Notes: generated by a model not told the origin, from the sequence alone. A stretch of 64,000 bases of DNA from Amycolatopsis sulphurea (GCF_002564045.1 NZ_PDJK01000001.1:620001-684000), one strand, 5' to 3'. Counted from the stretch's first letter, positions 39,196-47,852 are shown. Translations and numbers: made by a program.

Positions 39196-39780
39196 GTGCT
39201 CGTCGCCGGATTCTCCGTAGGCCCGCTGCAGTCGAACTGTTATCTCCTGGCGCGTGTGTCGGGAGGTCCGTGCGTCGTGGTGGATCCGGGGGAGGGCGCG
39301 GCCGAGCCGCTCGCTGCCGCGTTGGCCGAGCACGGCCTGACGCCCGCCGCGCTGCTGGCCACGCACGGGCATCCGGACCACGTCGGCGGGGCGACGGCCG
39401 CGTCGGAGCGCTACGGCGTGCCGCTGGGGCTGCACCCGGCGGATGCCGAGGGCTACGAGGGGCCGTGGGAACCGCTCGCCGAAGGACCATTGAGCGTCGC
39501 GGGCCTGACCGTCGGGGTGCTGCCGCTGCCGGGGCACACGCCCGGGTCGGTGGCGTTCACCGTCGAAACGGACGAAGGTGGCAGGCTGGTGCTCACGGGG
39601 GACACGCTGTTCGCCGGGTCGATCGGGCGTACCCGCGACTCCGGCGCCGACCTGGAGAAATCGTTGCGCACCTTGCTCACCTTGGCCGACAACACCGTCG
39701 TGCTGCCCGGCCACGGCCCGGCCACGACGCTCGGGCGAGAACGCGCCGGCAACCCGCACCTGCCCGGCGCGGCGCGGTGA
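39196..39780 (+). CDS. Metallo-beta-lactamase fold hydrolase, glyoxalase II-like
   Basis: A 194-aa MBL-fold protein. Metal ligands are visible in THGHPDHVGG (HxHxDH), PLPGHTPGS, LTGDTLFAGSIGRT and the final LPGHGP. The short size and the order GHTPGS then GDTLF are like actinobacterial YcbL-type hydrolases, which may cleave S-lactoylglutathione-like thioesters; in an organism using mycothiol the natural substrate is uncertain. The start is a GTG after GGAGGATATTTC. The next gene overlaps its stop as GTGA. Confidence 0.9.
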   Translation: MLVAGFSVGPLQSNCYLLARVSGGPCVVVDPGEGAAEPLAAALAEHGLTPAALLATHGHPDHVGGATAASERYGVPLGLHPADAEGYEGPWEPLAEGPLSVAGLTVGVLPLPGHTPGSVAFTVETDEGGRLVLTGDTLFAGSIGRTRDSGADLEKSLRTLLTLADNTVVLPGHGPATTLGRERAGNPHLPGAAR

Positions 39781-40430
39781 GCGGCGGGGAAAGCGTGCCC
39801 TCGCCGGAGCGCACGCCGTTGTTCGAGCAGGACCCGAAGGGGCGCCGCCGCCGGCTGTGGTCGGGGATCGTCGGCGTGCTGATGGTGGCGGCCGCGTTCG
39901 GCGGGCTCGCCGGGCTGATCGGCGGCCGGGTGCCCGGGCTGGTGACCGCGGGGGTGATCGGGCTGCCGCTGGTGTACGTGGTGCTGTTCGCCTTCCGCCG
40001 GCGGATTTGGCTGGAGGGCACCGAATTGGTGGTCCGGACGTGGGGCGTGCGGCGGGTGGACCTGATGACCGTGCCGCGGGTGGAGGTGGTGGTCACCGAC
40101 GTCCGCGGCACCCGCACGGTGGGCCTGCTGGTGCACGCCGGTCACCGCCGCCGCTCGGTGAAGCTGGACGTGGCCGCGTTCGCCGGCACCGGCGGACGGG
40201 AACTCGGCCCGCTGGTCCTGCGCCGGCTCGCGGACGCCCTGCTGAACAACACCGAGGCCAACGGGCTGGTCTTCTCCGAGCTGCTGGTGGCCGAACTCCG
40301 TGCGGAAGCCCGGGGTGACGCGGTCGCGGAACGTCCGCTGTACCAGTTCGCCTCGGCCGCCCCGTCCGGCCGTTACCTGCAGCGCTTCCCGATGGAGGCC
40401 GTGAGCCGGTTCGTGGCCACGCTGGACTGA
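39777..40430 (+). CDS. Two-helix membrane protein, PH-like domain
   Basis: A 217-aa protein of unknown function. It has an N-terminal basic stretch (DPKGRRRRLW), two hydrophobic helices (SGIVGVLMVAAAFGGLAGLI and VTAGVIGLPLVYVVLFAF), then a beta-rich cytoplasmic part beginning RRRIWLEGTELVVRTWGVRRV that resembles bacterial PH-like domains. The GTG start overlaps the MBL hydrolase stop, so both are probably cotranscribed. Confidence 0.75.
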   Translation: MSGGESVPSPERTPLFEQDPKGRRRRLWSGIVGVLMVAAAFGGLAGLIGGRVPGLVTAGVIGLPLVYVVLFAFRRRIWLEGTELVVRTWGVRRVDLMTVPRVEVVVTDVRGTRTVGLLVHAGHRRRSVKLDVAAFAGTGGRELGPLVLRRLADALLNNTEANGLVFSELLVAELRAEARGDAVAERPLYQFASAAPSGRYLQRFPMEAVSRFVATLD

Positions 40431-40443
40431 TCCCGGCCGTCCC

Positions 40444-40710
40444 TCAGGGCCGGGCGGGCTCGGTGCGCTGCGGTGCCTGTTCTTCGAGGCCGTCCACCCG
40501 GGCGCGGATGCGGTCGAGCTGGTCGGACAGTTCCGGCAGTTCCCCGGCGACGTAGGTGAGTAGCCGTTCCAGCTGGCGGAGCGTGGCGCGGACGTTGTCG
40601 AGGGCGGTGGCGATGCGCGGCACCGATTCGGCGGCCTCCAGCACCGCCGCGAAGAGACGGCGGACGAGGTGCACGGTGACCCGGGGTCCGGCCAGGACGG
40701 CTGTGAACAC
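40444..40710 (-). CDS. Small coiled-coil protein
   Basis: An 88-aa protein starting at a GTG (FTAVLAGPRVTVHLVRRLF) with GAGGAGG a few bases upstream. The middle is a likely coiled coil or amphipathic helix with heptad leucines (NVRATLRQLERLLTYVAGEL, then LPELSDQLDRIRARVDGLEE). I recognise no family. A MITE-like element is inserted 23 nt upstream of the start. The open frame extends into that element, but the extension there is not real coding sequence. Confidence 0.65.
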   Translation of the reverse strand: MFTAVLAGPRVTVHLVRRLFAAVLEAAESVPRIATALDNVRATLRQLERLLTYVAGELPELSDQLDRIRARVDGLEEQAPQRTEPARP

Positions 40711-40733
40711 GGCCCCTCCTCGAGTGCGGCGTC

Positions 40734-41012
40734 GGGGTGTCGGCAAAGTCGGTGTGAGGGGCCCTGGGCAGACCGTGGAGGTCTGTGAAGGTCCGTGGAG
40801 GGGCCCTTCACGGACTCTGAGTCTGTGAAGGGCCCCTTCACAGACCCGAGACGGGTCCGGCGCACACCACGAGGTGGTCGCGCATCTCGAACACCTCCGC
40901 TTCGCCCGCTGCCGGGCGAAATCGACGACGATGGCAGGCACCGCCGATGATGACGCGGCAGCCGCGGCACTCCGCTGGCCACAGGCCCTTCGACCAACTT
41001 TGCCGGGACCCT
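40734..41012 (-). mobile_element. MITE-like inverted-repeat element, 279 bp
   Basis: Left end GGGGTGTCGGCAAAGTCGG, right end CCAACTTTGCCGGGACCC. It is flanked exactly by the 13-bp direct repeat CGAGTGCGGCGTC (40721-40733 and 41013-41025). The inner half carries the double GTGAAGGGGCCCTTCAC palindrome. It separates the YibE/F gene from the small coiled-coil gene and carries no gene of its own. Confidence 0.88.
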
Positions 41013-41079
41013 CGAGTGCGGCGTCGGGCACTTCGTACCGCACCCGCGGAGGCCGGGCGGGACCGGGGCGGAGCCGGTG

Positions 41080-43224
41080 TTACTGCGGTGGCGCAGCGCG
41101 TTTGGTGGTGCTGATGAGGTGGTCCATCGGCTCGCGGGAGGCGATCAGCGCGGCCAGCACCGTGGTCACCGGGACCGCCGCGACGATGCCCACCGAACCG
41201 GCCAGCGTGCGGATGATCTCCGAGGCGATGTCCTCGCTGGTGAGCAGCGAACCCAGCCCGACGCCGGAGATCGCGGAGTACAGCATCACCGGCAGCGCGG
41301 CGCCGGCGTAGGCCATCACGAGCGTGTTGACCGCCGAACCCACGTGGTCACGGCCGATGCGCAGGCCCGCGCCGTACAGCTCGCGCCAGCCGAGCGACGG
41401 GTTGGCACGGCGCAGTTCCCACACCGCGCTCGTCTGCGTGATCGTCACGTCGTCGAGCACGCCCAGCGCGCCGATCACGATCCCGGCGAGCAGGAGACCG
41501 CGGGCGTCGATGCCGTGGCCGAGCGAGCCGATCAGGGTGGTCGTGGCGTCGTCGAGGCCGGTGAGCGAGGCGGCCGCGGAGAAGATCGCCGACAGCACGC
41601 CGATCAGGGCCAGGCTGACCAGCGTGCCGAGTACCGCCACGGAGGTTCTCGCGGACAGCCCGTGCGTCAGGTACAGCGCCAGGAACATGATCGCGCCCGC
41701 CCCGGCGATCGCGACCAGCGGCGGGCTTTCCCCGGCGAGGATCGCGGGCAGCACGAACAGCACGATCACCACGAAGCTCAGCCCCAGCGCGACCAGCGCG
41801 GCCAGGCCCTGCCAGCGGCCCAGCACGAGCACCGCCACCGCGAAGAGCGCGGCCAGCAGCACCAGCGGGGTGCTCCGCTGGAAGTCGACCAGCTGGAACG
41901 ACTGGGGATCCAGCGCGTTGCCGCCGTTGTAGGCGAGCACCACGTCGTCTCCGGCGGAGAACCGCGGGGTGCTCGGCTCGATCGGCACGGTCAGCTGCAG
42001 GGACTTGCCCGTCGCCGGGCCGTCGGTCATCCGCAGCTGCACGGTCAGGCAGGGCTTGTCGCCCGGTGCGGGCTGCGAGCCGACCTGCACCTGACCGGGC
42101 TGCAGGCACGGCCCGGACGCGGCGGTGACGATGCTCGCCGCCACCGGCGTGCCCTGCGTGACGGCGCTCGACGGCAGCGCTTTTCCCCAGGGATAGAGCA
42201 CGATCATCGCGACGACGGTCGCGACGGCGAGCGGGGCCAGCAGCCAGATGAGCAGGGTGCGGACCCGTTTCGACGCGGGGGCGGCCGGGCCGTGGCCGTG
42301 TCCATGTCCATGGGTGACGGCGGGGGCGTTGTCGGGTGGGTGGCCGTGGTCCGGACCATGGTCGTTGCCGGTGTCGTGGTCGTCGGCCCGCCCGTGCCGG
42401 TGGTCCGGCCCGTCGTGGCGGTCCGGCCGGTTCCGGGTGCCCGGTCCGGTGCGTGCCCGGCGGATCGGCGGGTGCGGACCGGATCCCGAAGTGTCCACTT
42501 CGGACGGTCCGGCCGGGCTCCGGTCGTCCCCGGGTGGCTGTCCGGCCCGCGGGGGGCCGGGCGCCGGATGCTCGCCGGTGGCCCGGCGAGGCGCGGCCGG
42601 GTGCGGGGTGTCCCCGTCGCGGCGGACCGGGCGCCGGGGTGACTCGCCCTCCGCCGGAACACTTTCGTCGCCCGGACGGCGCGCACGGCCGGTTCCGTCC
42701 GCGGTGTGCCCGGCGCGGGTACGGTGTGGCGCGCCGGGCCGTTCAGGACGAAAGGGACCGGGTTCGTGTCGTGGCCGGCCAGACGGGTCGGCACCGGACC
42801 GCAACGAACGGGCCGGATCGTCCTCGGGTCGTGCCGCGTGCCACTGCGCGCCTGCCGGGTCGGTGCCCTGCCGCGCACCGGTGGGGTCGCTGCCGGTCCG
42901 CCTTGCGCCGGTCGGTTCGGCACCGGGTCGCTGTCTGCGCGGCTGTTCGGGGCCGGGCCGGGGTGCGCCGGTCGGGTCACCGCCAGGCCGTCCGGCATCG
43001 GCATCGGCCCCATGCCACTGTCCGCTGGAGTCCGCGCCGGGCCATCCCGGAGGTTCGGCCGGACCCGGTCGTCGCGGCGGGGCAGGGCGTTCCGGTCCGC
43101 CGGTGCGGGGACGCCGGGCTCGGCGCGGGTCGTCCGGGGGCACCGGCCGGGCGCGCGGGCCGGGGTCCCGGTGTGCGGGGCCGGGGTCGTCGTCGGGGTA
43201 GTCGCGCGGTGCCACGGCGCACAT
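41080..43224 (-). CDS. YibE/F family membrane protein with a long His-rich N-terminus
   Basis: A 714-aa protein. About residues 1-310 are disordered and rich in Pro, Gly, Arg and Asp, with degenerate repeats (GADPTGARR-like), ending in a histidine-rich stretch containing DHRHGRADDHD and HGHGHGHGPAAP. A first helix (LLIWLLAPLAVATVVAMIVLY), an extracytoplasmic beta domain, and then a 7-8 helix YibE/F core follow (LLAGIVIGALGVLDDVTITQ, GSAVNTLVMAYAGAALPV). YibE/F proteins are putative transporters of unknown substrate. The His-rich segment could bind metal; this is inference. A shorter start within the low-complexity part is possible. Confidence 0.85.
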   Translation of the reverse strand: MCAVAPRDYPDDDPGPAHRDPGPRARPVPPDDPRRARRPRTGGPERPAPPRRPGPAEPPGWPGADSSGQWHGADADAGRPGGDPTGAPRPGPEQPRRQRPGAEPTGARRTGSDPTGARQGTDPAGAQWHAARPEDDPARSLRSGADPSGRPRHEPGPFRPERPGAPHRTRAGHTADGTGRARRPGDESVPAEGESPRRPVRRDGDTPHPAAPRRATGEHPAPGPPRAGQPPGDDRSPAGPSEVDTSGSGPHPPIRRARTGPGTRNRPDRHDGPDHRHGRADDHDTGNDHGPDHGHPPDNAPAVTHGHGHGHGPAAPASKRVRTLLIWLLAPLAVATVVAMIVLYPWGKALPSSAVTQGTPVAASIVTAASGPCLQPGQVQVGSQPAPGDKPCLTVQLRMTDGPATGKSLQLTVPIEPSTPRFSAGDDVVLAYNGGNALDPQSFQLVDFQRSTPLVLLAALFAVAVLVLGRWQGLAALVALGLSFVVIVLFVLPAILAGESPPLVAIAGAGAIMFLALYLTHGLSARTSVAVLGTLVSLALIGVLSAIFSAAASLTGLDDATTTLIGSLGHGIDARGLLLAGIVIGALGVLDDVTITQTSAVWELRRANPSLGWRELYGAGLRIGRDHVGSAVNTLVMAYAGAALPVMLYSAISGVGLGSLLTSEDIASEIIRTLAGSVGIVAAVPVTTVLAALIASREPMDHLISTTKRAAPPQ

Positions 43225-43292
43225 CCTGCCCTCCCGGCGGCGGGTTCACCGGTACCGGGTGGGGGAGGAGCCGGGCGGATCCGGCGTTTCGC

Positions 43293-44270
43293 TCACACGT
43301 ACGCGGTGCGCACGTGCACCCGCCGGTAAGCCGAGGGCGGGGTGTCGAAGTGGTCGAGGAAGGCCTGTCGCAGGGTTTCGGTCGATCCGAAGCCGCAGCG
43401 CCGGGCGATGGCGGTGAGGGGGAGGTCGGTGCCGGACAGCAGGCGGGCCGCGTGCTCGGCGCGCACGGTGCGGACGTATTTCCCGGGCGTGGTCCCGAGA
43501 TGGGCGTCGAACAGCCGGGTGAGCTGCCGGGCACTGATGCCCGCCTGCCGCGCGAGCACGGGCGTGCCGAGGTCCCCGGCGAGATGCTCGGCTACGTAGG
43601 CGGTGAGGTCGCGGACCTGCCGGTGCTCCGGCGGCGGCCCGGACAGGAACATGCTCACCTGGGCCTGGTTTCCCGGCCGCTGCAGGTAGGTCACCAGGGT
43701 GCGGGCGGCTTCGCGGGCGAGGGCCGGGCCGTTGTCCTCCTCGACGAAGGCGAGCGTGAGGTCGAGCCCGCTGGTCACGCCGGCCGAGGTGTAGGTATCG
43801 CCGTGCCGCACGAAGAGCGGGACCGGGTCCACCGACACGGCCGGGTACCGCGCGGCCAGCTCCGTGGCGTGGGCCCAGTGCGTGGTCGCGCGGCGCCCGC
43901 TGAGCAGCCCGGCCGCGGCGAGCACGCCGGATCCGGTGCACACCGACGCGGTCCGCCGGCTCCGCTGGGACAGCCGCCGGACGTGTTCGAGCAGCCGCTG
44001 GTCCGCGGCGGCCGCCCGGTGCCCGGTGCCGCCCGCGACCACGAGCGTGTCGAGTTCGCCGCGGATCTGGTCGAGCCGCGCGTGCGGGGTGAGGGTGAGT
44101 CCGGACTGGCAGGGGAACGGCTGTCCGTCCACAGTGGCCAGACGGACGCGGTACGGCCGGCCCGCGCCGAGCCGGTTGGCCGCGTCGAGCACGTCCGCGA
44201 CGCAGGCGATGTCCAGCAGTTCGGCGTCGGCGTACCCGATGAGCACGACCTGCCGCGGGGCGCCCGGCAT
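43293..44270 (-). CDS. GlxA-type AraC-family transcriptional regulator
   Basis: A 325-aa regulator. Residues 1-180 form a DJ-1/PfpI-like domain with SVCTGSGVLAAAGLLSGRRATTHW; the C-terminal AraC DNA-binding domain has two helix-turn-helix motifs (PVLARQAGISARQLTRLF and LTAIARRCGFGSTETLRQAF). The ATG (MPGAPRQVVLIGYADAEL) is 100 nt from the divergent DJ-1 family gene, which it likely controls. An open frame extends further upstream but runs over the divergent gene. Confidence 0.9.
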   Translation of the reverse strand: MPGAPRQVVLIGYADAELLDIACVADVLDAANRLGAGRPYRVRLATVDGQPFPCQSGLTLTPHARLDQIRGELDTLVVAGGTGHRAAAADQRLLEHVRRLSQRSRRTASVCTGSGVLAAAGLLSGRRATTHWAHATELAARYPAVSVDPVPLFVRHGDTYTSAGVTSGLDLTLAFVEEDNGPALAREAARTLVTYLQRPGNQAQVSMFLSGPPPEHRQVRDLTAYVAEHLAGDLGTPVLARQAGISARQLTRLFDAHLGTTPGKYVRTVRAEHAARLLSGTDLPLTAIARRCGFGSTETLRQAFLDHFDTPPSAYRRVHVRTAYV

Positions 44271-44369
44271 GTCCGGTACGGTAGCAGCCCCGCCCGTCCG
44301 GAAGACAGGGTTCGCAGGATTCCGGACATCGGCCGGGCGGCACCCGGCGTGCGGCGGGATGGTGGGGAG

Positions 44370-45068
44370 ATGACCGAAAAGACCTTCGCCTTCGTCGTGT
44401 ACCCGGGCTTCACCGTGCTGGATCTGGTCGGCCCGCTTCAGGTGCTCAACCACCACGCGGCCACCGATCCGTCGGTGCGGGTCGTGGTCGTGGGCGAGAC
44501 CCGGGAGGCGCTGGGTACGGACACCCCGCTGCGCGTCGCGCCGAGCCATACTTTCGCCGAGGTCCCGGATCCGGACTGGGTGCTCGTGCCCGGCGGGGCC
44601 GCGCCCACGCTGCGCGCGCTGTCCGACACCACGCTGATCGCCTACCTCCGGCACGCCGCGGCCGGGGCCGCGCTGATGACCTCGGTGTGCACCGGTTCGC
44701 TGCTGCTCGGCGAGGCGGGCCTGCTGGAGGGACGGAAAGCCACCACGCACTGGCTGTTCCGGGATCTGCTGCGGGCCTTCGGTGCGGAGCCGGTCGCGCA
44801 GCGGTGGGTGGAGGACGGCCCGGTGATCACCGCCGCCGGTGTGTCGGCCGGCATCGACCTCGCCCTGCACCTGGTTGAACGGATCGCGGGCCCGGCCGCG
44901 GCCCGGGGGGTGCAATTCGCCATCGAGTACGACCCGCGGCCGCCGCACGGCCCGCTGGACTGGGCGGAGGCACCGCACGAGAGCCTGCGGTCACGGCGGG
45001 AGGTCGCTCTGCGTGATGGCCTGGCCGATGCGCCGGAGTTGCGGGACAAGCTGCTCGCCCAGTGGTGA
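44370..45068 (+). CDS. DJ-1/PfpI family protein, isonitrile hydratase-like
   Basis: A 232-aa single-domain DJ-1/PfpI protein. The nucleophile elbow is TSVCTGSLLLGEAGLLEGRKATTHW with the reactive Cys. The N-terminus is MTEKTFAFVVYPGFTVLDLVGP after GGTGGGGAG. It resembles isonitrile hydratase and related enzymes; the substrate is unproven. It is transcribed away from the GlxA-type regulator, whose N-terminal domain is of the same fold, a common pairing. Confidence 0.88.
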   Translation: MTEKTFAFVVYPGFTVLDLVGPLQVLNHHAATDPSVRVVVVGETREALGTDTPLRVAPSHTFAEVPDPDWVLVPGGAAPTLRALSDTTLIAYLRHAAAGAALMTSVCTGSLLLGEAGLLEGRKATTHWLFRDLLRAFGAEPVAQRWVEDGPVITAAGVSAGIDLALHLVERIAGPAAARGVQFAIEYDPRPPHGPLDWAEAPHESLRSRREVALRDGLADAPELRDKLLAQW

Positions 45069-45093
45069 GCGCCGGCGCGGTGGGGGCTCTGTG

Positions 45094-45366
45094 CGGGGTC
45101 CCGGCAAAGTCGGTCGAGGACTCGTGATCAGCAGAGTGGGCCGTGGCTGCCGCGTCATCCATCGACGGCGACTGTCTTCGTCGTCGATTGCGCCCGGCCG
45201 CGGGGCGAAGCGGAGGTGTTCGAGGTGTGCGATCACCTGGTGGTGTGTGCCGGACCTGTCTCGGGTCTGTGAAGGGGCCCTTCACGGACTCTGAGTCTGT
45301 GAAGGGCCCCTTCACGGACCTCCGCGGTCTGCGCAGGTCCCCTCACACCGACTTTGCCGACACCCT
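45094..45366 (+). mobile_element. MITE-like inverted-repeat element, 273 bp
   Basis: Left end CGGGGTCCCGGCAAAGTCGG, right end CCGACTTTGCCGACACCCTG, bounded by the direct repeat GGGGCTCTGTG (45083-45093 and 45367-45377; identity continues a few bases into the element). The double GTGAAGGGGCCCTTCAC palindrome is at about 45270-45315. It lies 25 nt after the DJ-1 gene stop and could also serve as its terminator. Confidence 0.88.
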
Positions 45367-45377
45367 GGGGCTCTGTG

Positions 45378-46081
45378 CGGGGTTGAGCGGTGGCGTGGCC
45401 GGGGCGCCTGTGACAGGTCCGGATTGCGTACTGCGCCGCGTAGGTCGATGGGCGCGGGGCGGGTTCGCAGGGTGACGGTGTCGATGCTTGGCTTCACCTG
45501 TGTGGGGTAAGGCCGTTCCCACCGGGGGCCTGAATGGCTTGCGGTGGAACAGTTTGCGCGGGTTCGGTCGGATGCGTGGGCGTGATTGGCGGCGTAGCCG
45601 GTTGTAAACGGGGGCTTTCTCGCGCGGGCGGGTGCGTGCTGCCCTTGCAGGGCACGGGGGTCGGCTGCGCGGTCGGGTCGCTGATGCGGCTCGCGGGCAC
45701 GCTTGAACAGGCTCGACGAAACAGGGAGGGCGTGCGCAGGCGTCAAGCGACGCGGCGGCCTCTTTTGCGGGCGCGGTCTCATCAGCGCGACGCGGCATTG
45801 CTTCGCTCATGTCCGAATGACCCCGGCGAAGCTGCCACAGGGGCCCATGCGGCATGCCACGCCTCGCGCCCCACCCGAACGACCCGTCCCCGAAGCTGCA
45901 CCACCCGAACGATCCGTCGTGAGCCACCCGCACCGCACGATCCGGACCACCCGAACGATCCGTCGTGAGTCACCCGCACCGCACGATCCGGTGCCGGTAT
46001 CGCGCACCGCACGCGTCCATCTCGGTGACCTGCCCCGCCGGAACCCTTGACCGGCCCCCGGGGGCGGGTACCGTCGTATGG
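45378..46081. other. 700-nt stretch without a supported gene
   Basis: Several overlapping open frames of up to about 200 codons exist on both strands, but they are Arg/Pro/Thr-rich frame shadows with no recognisable motif or good ribosome site. The only clear structure is a two-copy direct repeat near 45901-45991. It could be decayed coding sequence or an untranslated region. Confidence 0.5.
45901..45991. repeat. Two-copy 46-bp tandem repeat
   Basis: The unit CCACCCGAACGATCCGTCGT followed by GAGYCACCCGCACCGCACGA and TCCGGA occurs twice in tandem with one C/T difference. A degenerate partial copy (CACCCGAACGACCCGTCC) precedes it at about 45876. Only two full units exist, and there are no unique spacers. 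Confidence 0.8.
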
Positions 46082-46435
46082 ATGGCTTCCTGCCGCGGGG
46101 CGAACGGTCTCACCCTCCTCACCACCGTCCGGGACGGTGACGTGGTGCTGGTGACCGCCGCGGGGGAGATCGATCTGGCCTCGGTCGGGTACTTCCGCGC
46201 GGTGCTGTCCGACGCGTGCGGGGCGGGGGAGAAGCTGGTCGTCGACCTTACCCGGGTGGGTTACCTCAGTTGTGCCGGATTGCGGGCATTGGAGGAGGCT
46301 CGCCGGTCCCGTCCGGCACTCTCCGTGGTCGCGACGGGATCGCTGGTGCTGCGGGCGTTCGCGGTGTCCGGGGTCGGTGCGGCCGTTCCGGTGCGGCCGC
46401 GGTTGCGGGAGGCGTGCGCGGCGGCCGGGGCGTGA
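46082..46435 (+). CDS. STAS-domain protein, anti-sigma factor antagonist-like
   Basis: A 117-aa single STAS domain: VVLVTAAGEIDLASVGYFRA, then VVDLTRVGYLSCAGLRALEE. In classic SpoIIAA-type antagonists the corresponding motif is D-S-S-G-L with the second Ser phosphorylated by an anti-sigma kinase; here it reads S-C-A-G-L, so the usual phospho-acceptor is Ala. It may thus be constitutively active or have another role. The ATG at 46082 is used; no adjacent anti-sigma kinase gene is seen. Confidence 0.82.
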   Translation: MASCRGANGLTLLTTVRDGDVVLVTAAGEIDLASVGYFRAVLSDACGAGEKLVVDLTRVGYLSCAGLRALEEARRSRPALSVVATGSLVLRAFAVSGVGAAVPVRPRLREACAAAGA

Positions 46436-46620
46436 GCGCGGGGAACGGATCCCGGCGTACTGTGCCGATCATTACCAATCCGACCACAGTCACGGCCTCA
46501 TGGCTTCGGAGCAACGGTTACGTGCCGGGTGGGGGTCGGCCTGCTTTTGGCCGGATTAGTAATCGCGGGCCGGAGCGGGTATCCCACCAGGGAAGCCGAT
46601 TCCTGCTGAGGTGATCCGAG

Positions 46621-46980
46621 ATGTCCGATGGATCCGGTACCGCGTCCCGGACCGGCGCGGTCACTGCGGCCGCGGCGGGGCTCGCCCTGCTGGCCGGGCT
46701 GTATCTGATCGCCGCGCCGTGGCTGATCCGCTTCGGCGGCGCCGCGGAGCTGGCGGTGAGCAACACCGTGGCCGGGCTGGCCGTCGTGCTCCTGGCGGCG
46801 GTGCGGCCGCGGCCGCTGATCTGGGTGCTGCCGGTGCTCGGCGCGTGGGCCGCGGTCTCCCCGCTGGTCTTGCGCTACGGCGACGAGACAGCTGCGTCGT
46901 CCGCGGCTCTTCTCGGCAATCTCGCCGCCGGAGTGGTCGTGGCGGCGGCCGGGGTCACGTTGCTGGTGCGCCGCGGTTGA
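46621..46980 (+). CDS. SPW-repeat-like small membrane protein
   Basis: A 119-aa protein with four hydrophobic segments. The first carries LYLIAAPWLIRFGG, like the SPW repeat of small actinobacterial membrane proteins, followed by NTVAGLAVVLLAAVRP; the second half (VLPVLGAWAAVSPLVLRYGD) looks like a second repeat. Function unknown. The ATG has GAGGTGATCC upstream. It ends 4 nt before the convergent SRPBCC gene stop. Confidence 0.75.
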   Translation: MSDGSGTASRTGAVTAAAAGLALLAGLYLIAAPWLIRFGGAAELAVSNTVAGLAVVLLAAVRPRPLIWVLPVLGAWAAVSPLVLRYGDETAASSAALLGNLAAGVVVAAAGVTLLVRRG

Positions 46981-46984
46981 CCGG

Positions 46985-47731
46985 TCAGAGTGCGTTCACG
47001 AGCCACTCACGCCACTTCGCGCTTTCCGCCGCATCGTCCACGTCGGACTCGAACAGGTGATGCCCGATCGCGATCGGCAGGCCGAGGCCGGACCGTTCGT
47101 GGAATCGGTACAACGCGTCCGGCGTGCGGATGCCGAGGTAGCGCGCAGTGGTGTAGTCCAGCACGCCTTCGAGTGCGGGTAATCCCGCCAGCCGGCAGCA
47201 GATCTGTTGTCCGGCAACAGGTTCGGGCGGCAGCCCGAGCGCGGAGAGCAGCTTCGGCCACGCCTCGGGGACGGCGGCGGAGGCTGGGCCGTCGGCGGTC
47301 ACGTACGTGGCGAAACGGCCCGGGAAGTACCGCAGCAGCTCGCCCAGAGTGTGCAGGTACATGTCCCAGCCGAGCGAGAACGCCTCGTAGTACTCGTCAC
47401 CCCAGTCGGCGGCGCTGAAACCACGATGCACGAACCGCAGCACCGAAGTGCCGCCCTCGGCCGCTTCGATGAGGTACTCGAACGCGTCGAAGGAACCGTC
47501 CTCGCCGGGCGCCTCGCGGTAGGCGAACCGGTGGGGTGGCTCCCAGGCCGTGATCTCGGCCTCGGACCGCAGCTCGCCGAGCCGGAACCGGATCCGCTTC
47601 GCCGCGGCGTCCACCTCGTGCCTGCCCATGAACCAGGAATCGATGCCCGGCCCGCTCGCCACCGCCTGCCACACCGCCTCCGGCGAGGCGGGCAGCCGGA
47701 CCTCCTTGGCGGTCTCGAACTCGTGCGCCAT
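46985..47731 (-). CDS. SRPBCC (AHSA1-like) domain protein
   Basis: A 248-aa protein with an N-terminal START/SRPBCC ligand-binding fold: KEVRLPASPEAVWQAVASGP, WEPPHRFAYREAPGE, FVHRGFSAADWGDEYYEAF and GWDMYLHTLGELLRYFPGR. The C-terminal 90 residues form an extra region. Its ligand is unknown. The ATG (MAHEFETAKE) is chosen because the upstream open frame crosses a palindromic operator. It is divergent from the PoxB-like gene. Confidence 0.82.
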   Translation of the reverse strand: MAHEFETAKEVRLPASPEAVWQAVASGPGIDSWFMGRHEVDAAAKRIRFRLGELRSEAEITAWEPPHRFAYREAPGEDGSFDAFEYLIEAAEGGTSVLRFVHRGFSAADWGDEYYEAFSLGWDMYLHTLGELLRYFPGRFATYVTADGPASAAVPEAWPKLLSALGLPPEPVAGQQICCRLAGLPALEGVLDYTTARYLGIRTPDALYRFHERSGLGLPIAIGHHLFESDVDDAAESAKWREWLVNAL

Positions 47732-47765
47732 CGTGTGCCCTCCGTTCGGCTCGCCCGGTACGCTG

Positions 47766-47791
47766 CCATTGACAGGAATTATTGTCAATGG
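47766..47791. promoter_or_regulatory. Inverted-repeat operator between SRPBCC and poxB-like genes
   Basis: CCATTGACA, an 8-nt AT-rich spacer, then TGTCAATGG: a perfect 9-bp inverted repeat in an AT-rich island within GC-rich DNA. Each arm contains TTGACA in one orientation, so it may overlap promoter -35 elements. Spacing fits a dimeric repressor of the TetR or ArsR kind; no such gene is next to it. Confidence 0.6.
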
Positions 47792-47852
47792 CGCGGCGGA
47801 TTCCCGGAATCGATGCCAGACTGCCGGAGGAGCCTGCGAAGGGAAACCCGGC

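Noticed and set aside
45901..45991. Possible CRISPR array
   Set aside because: Only two directly abutting units, no spacers and no cas genes nearby.
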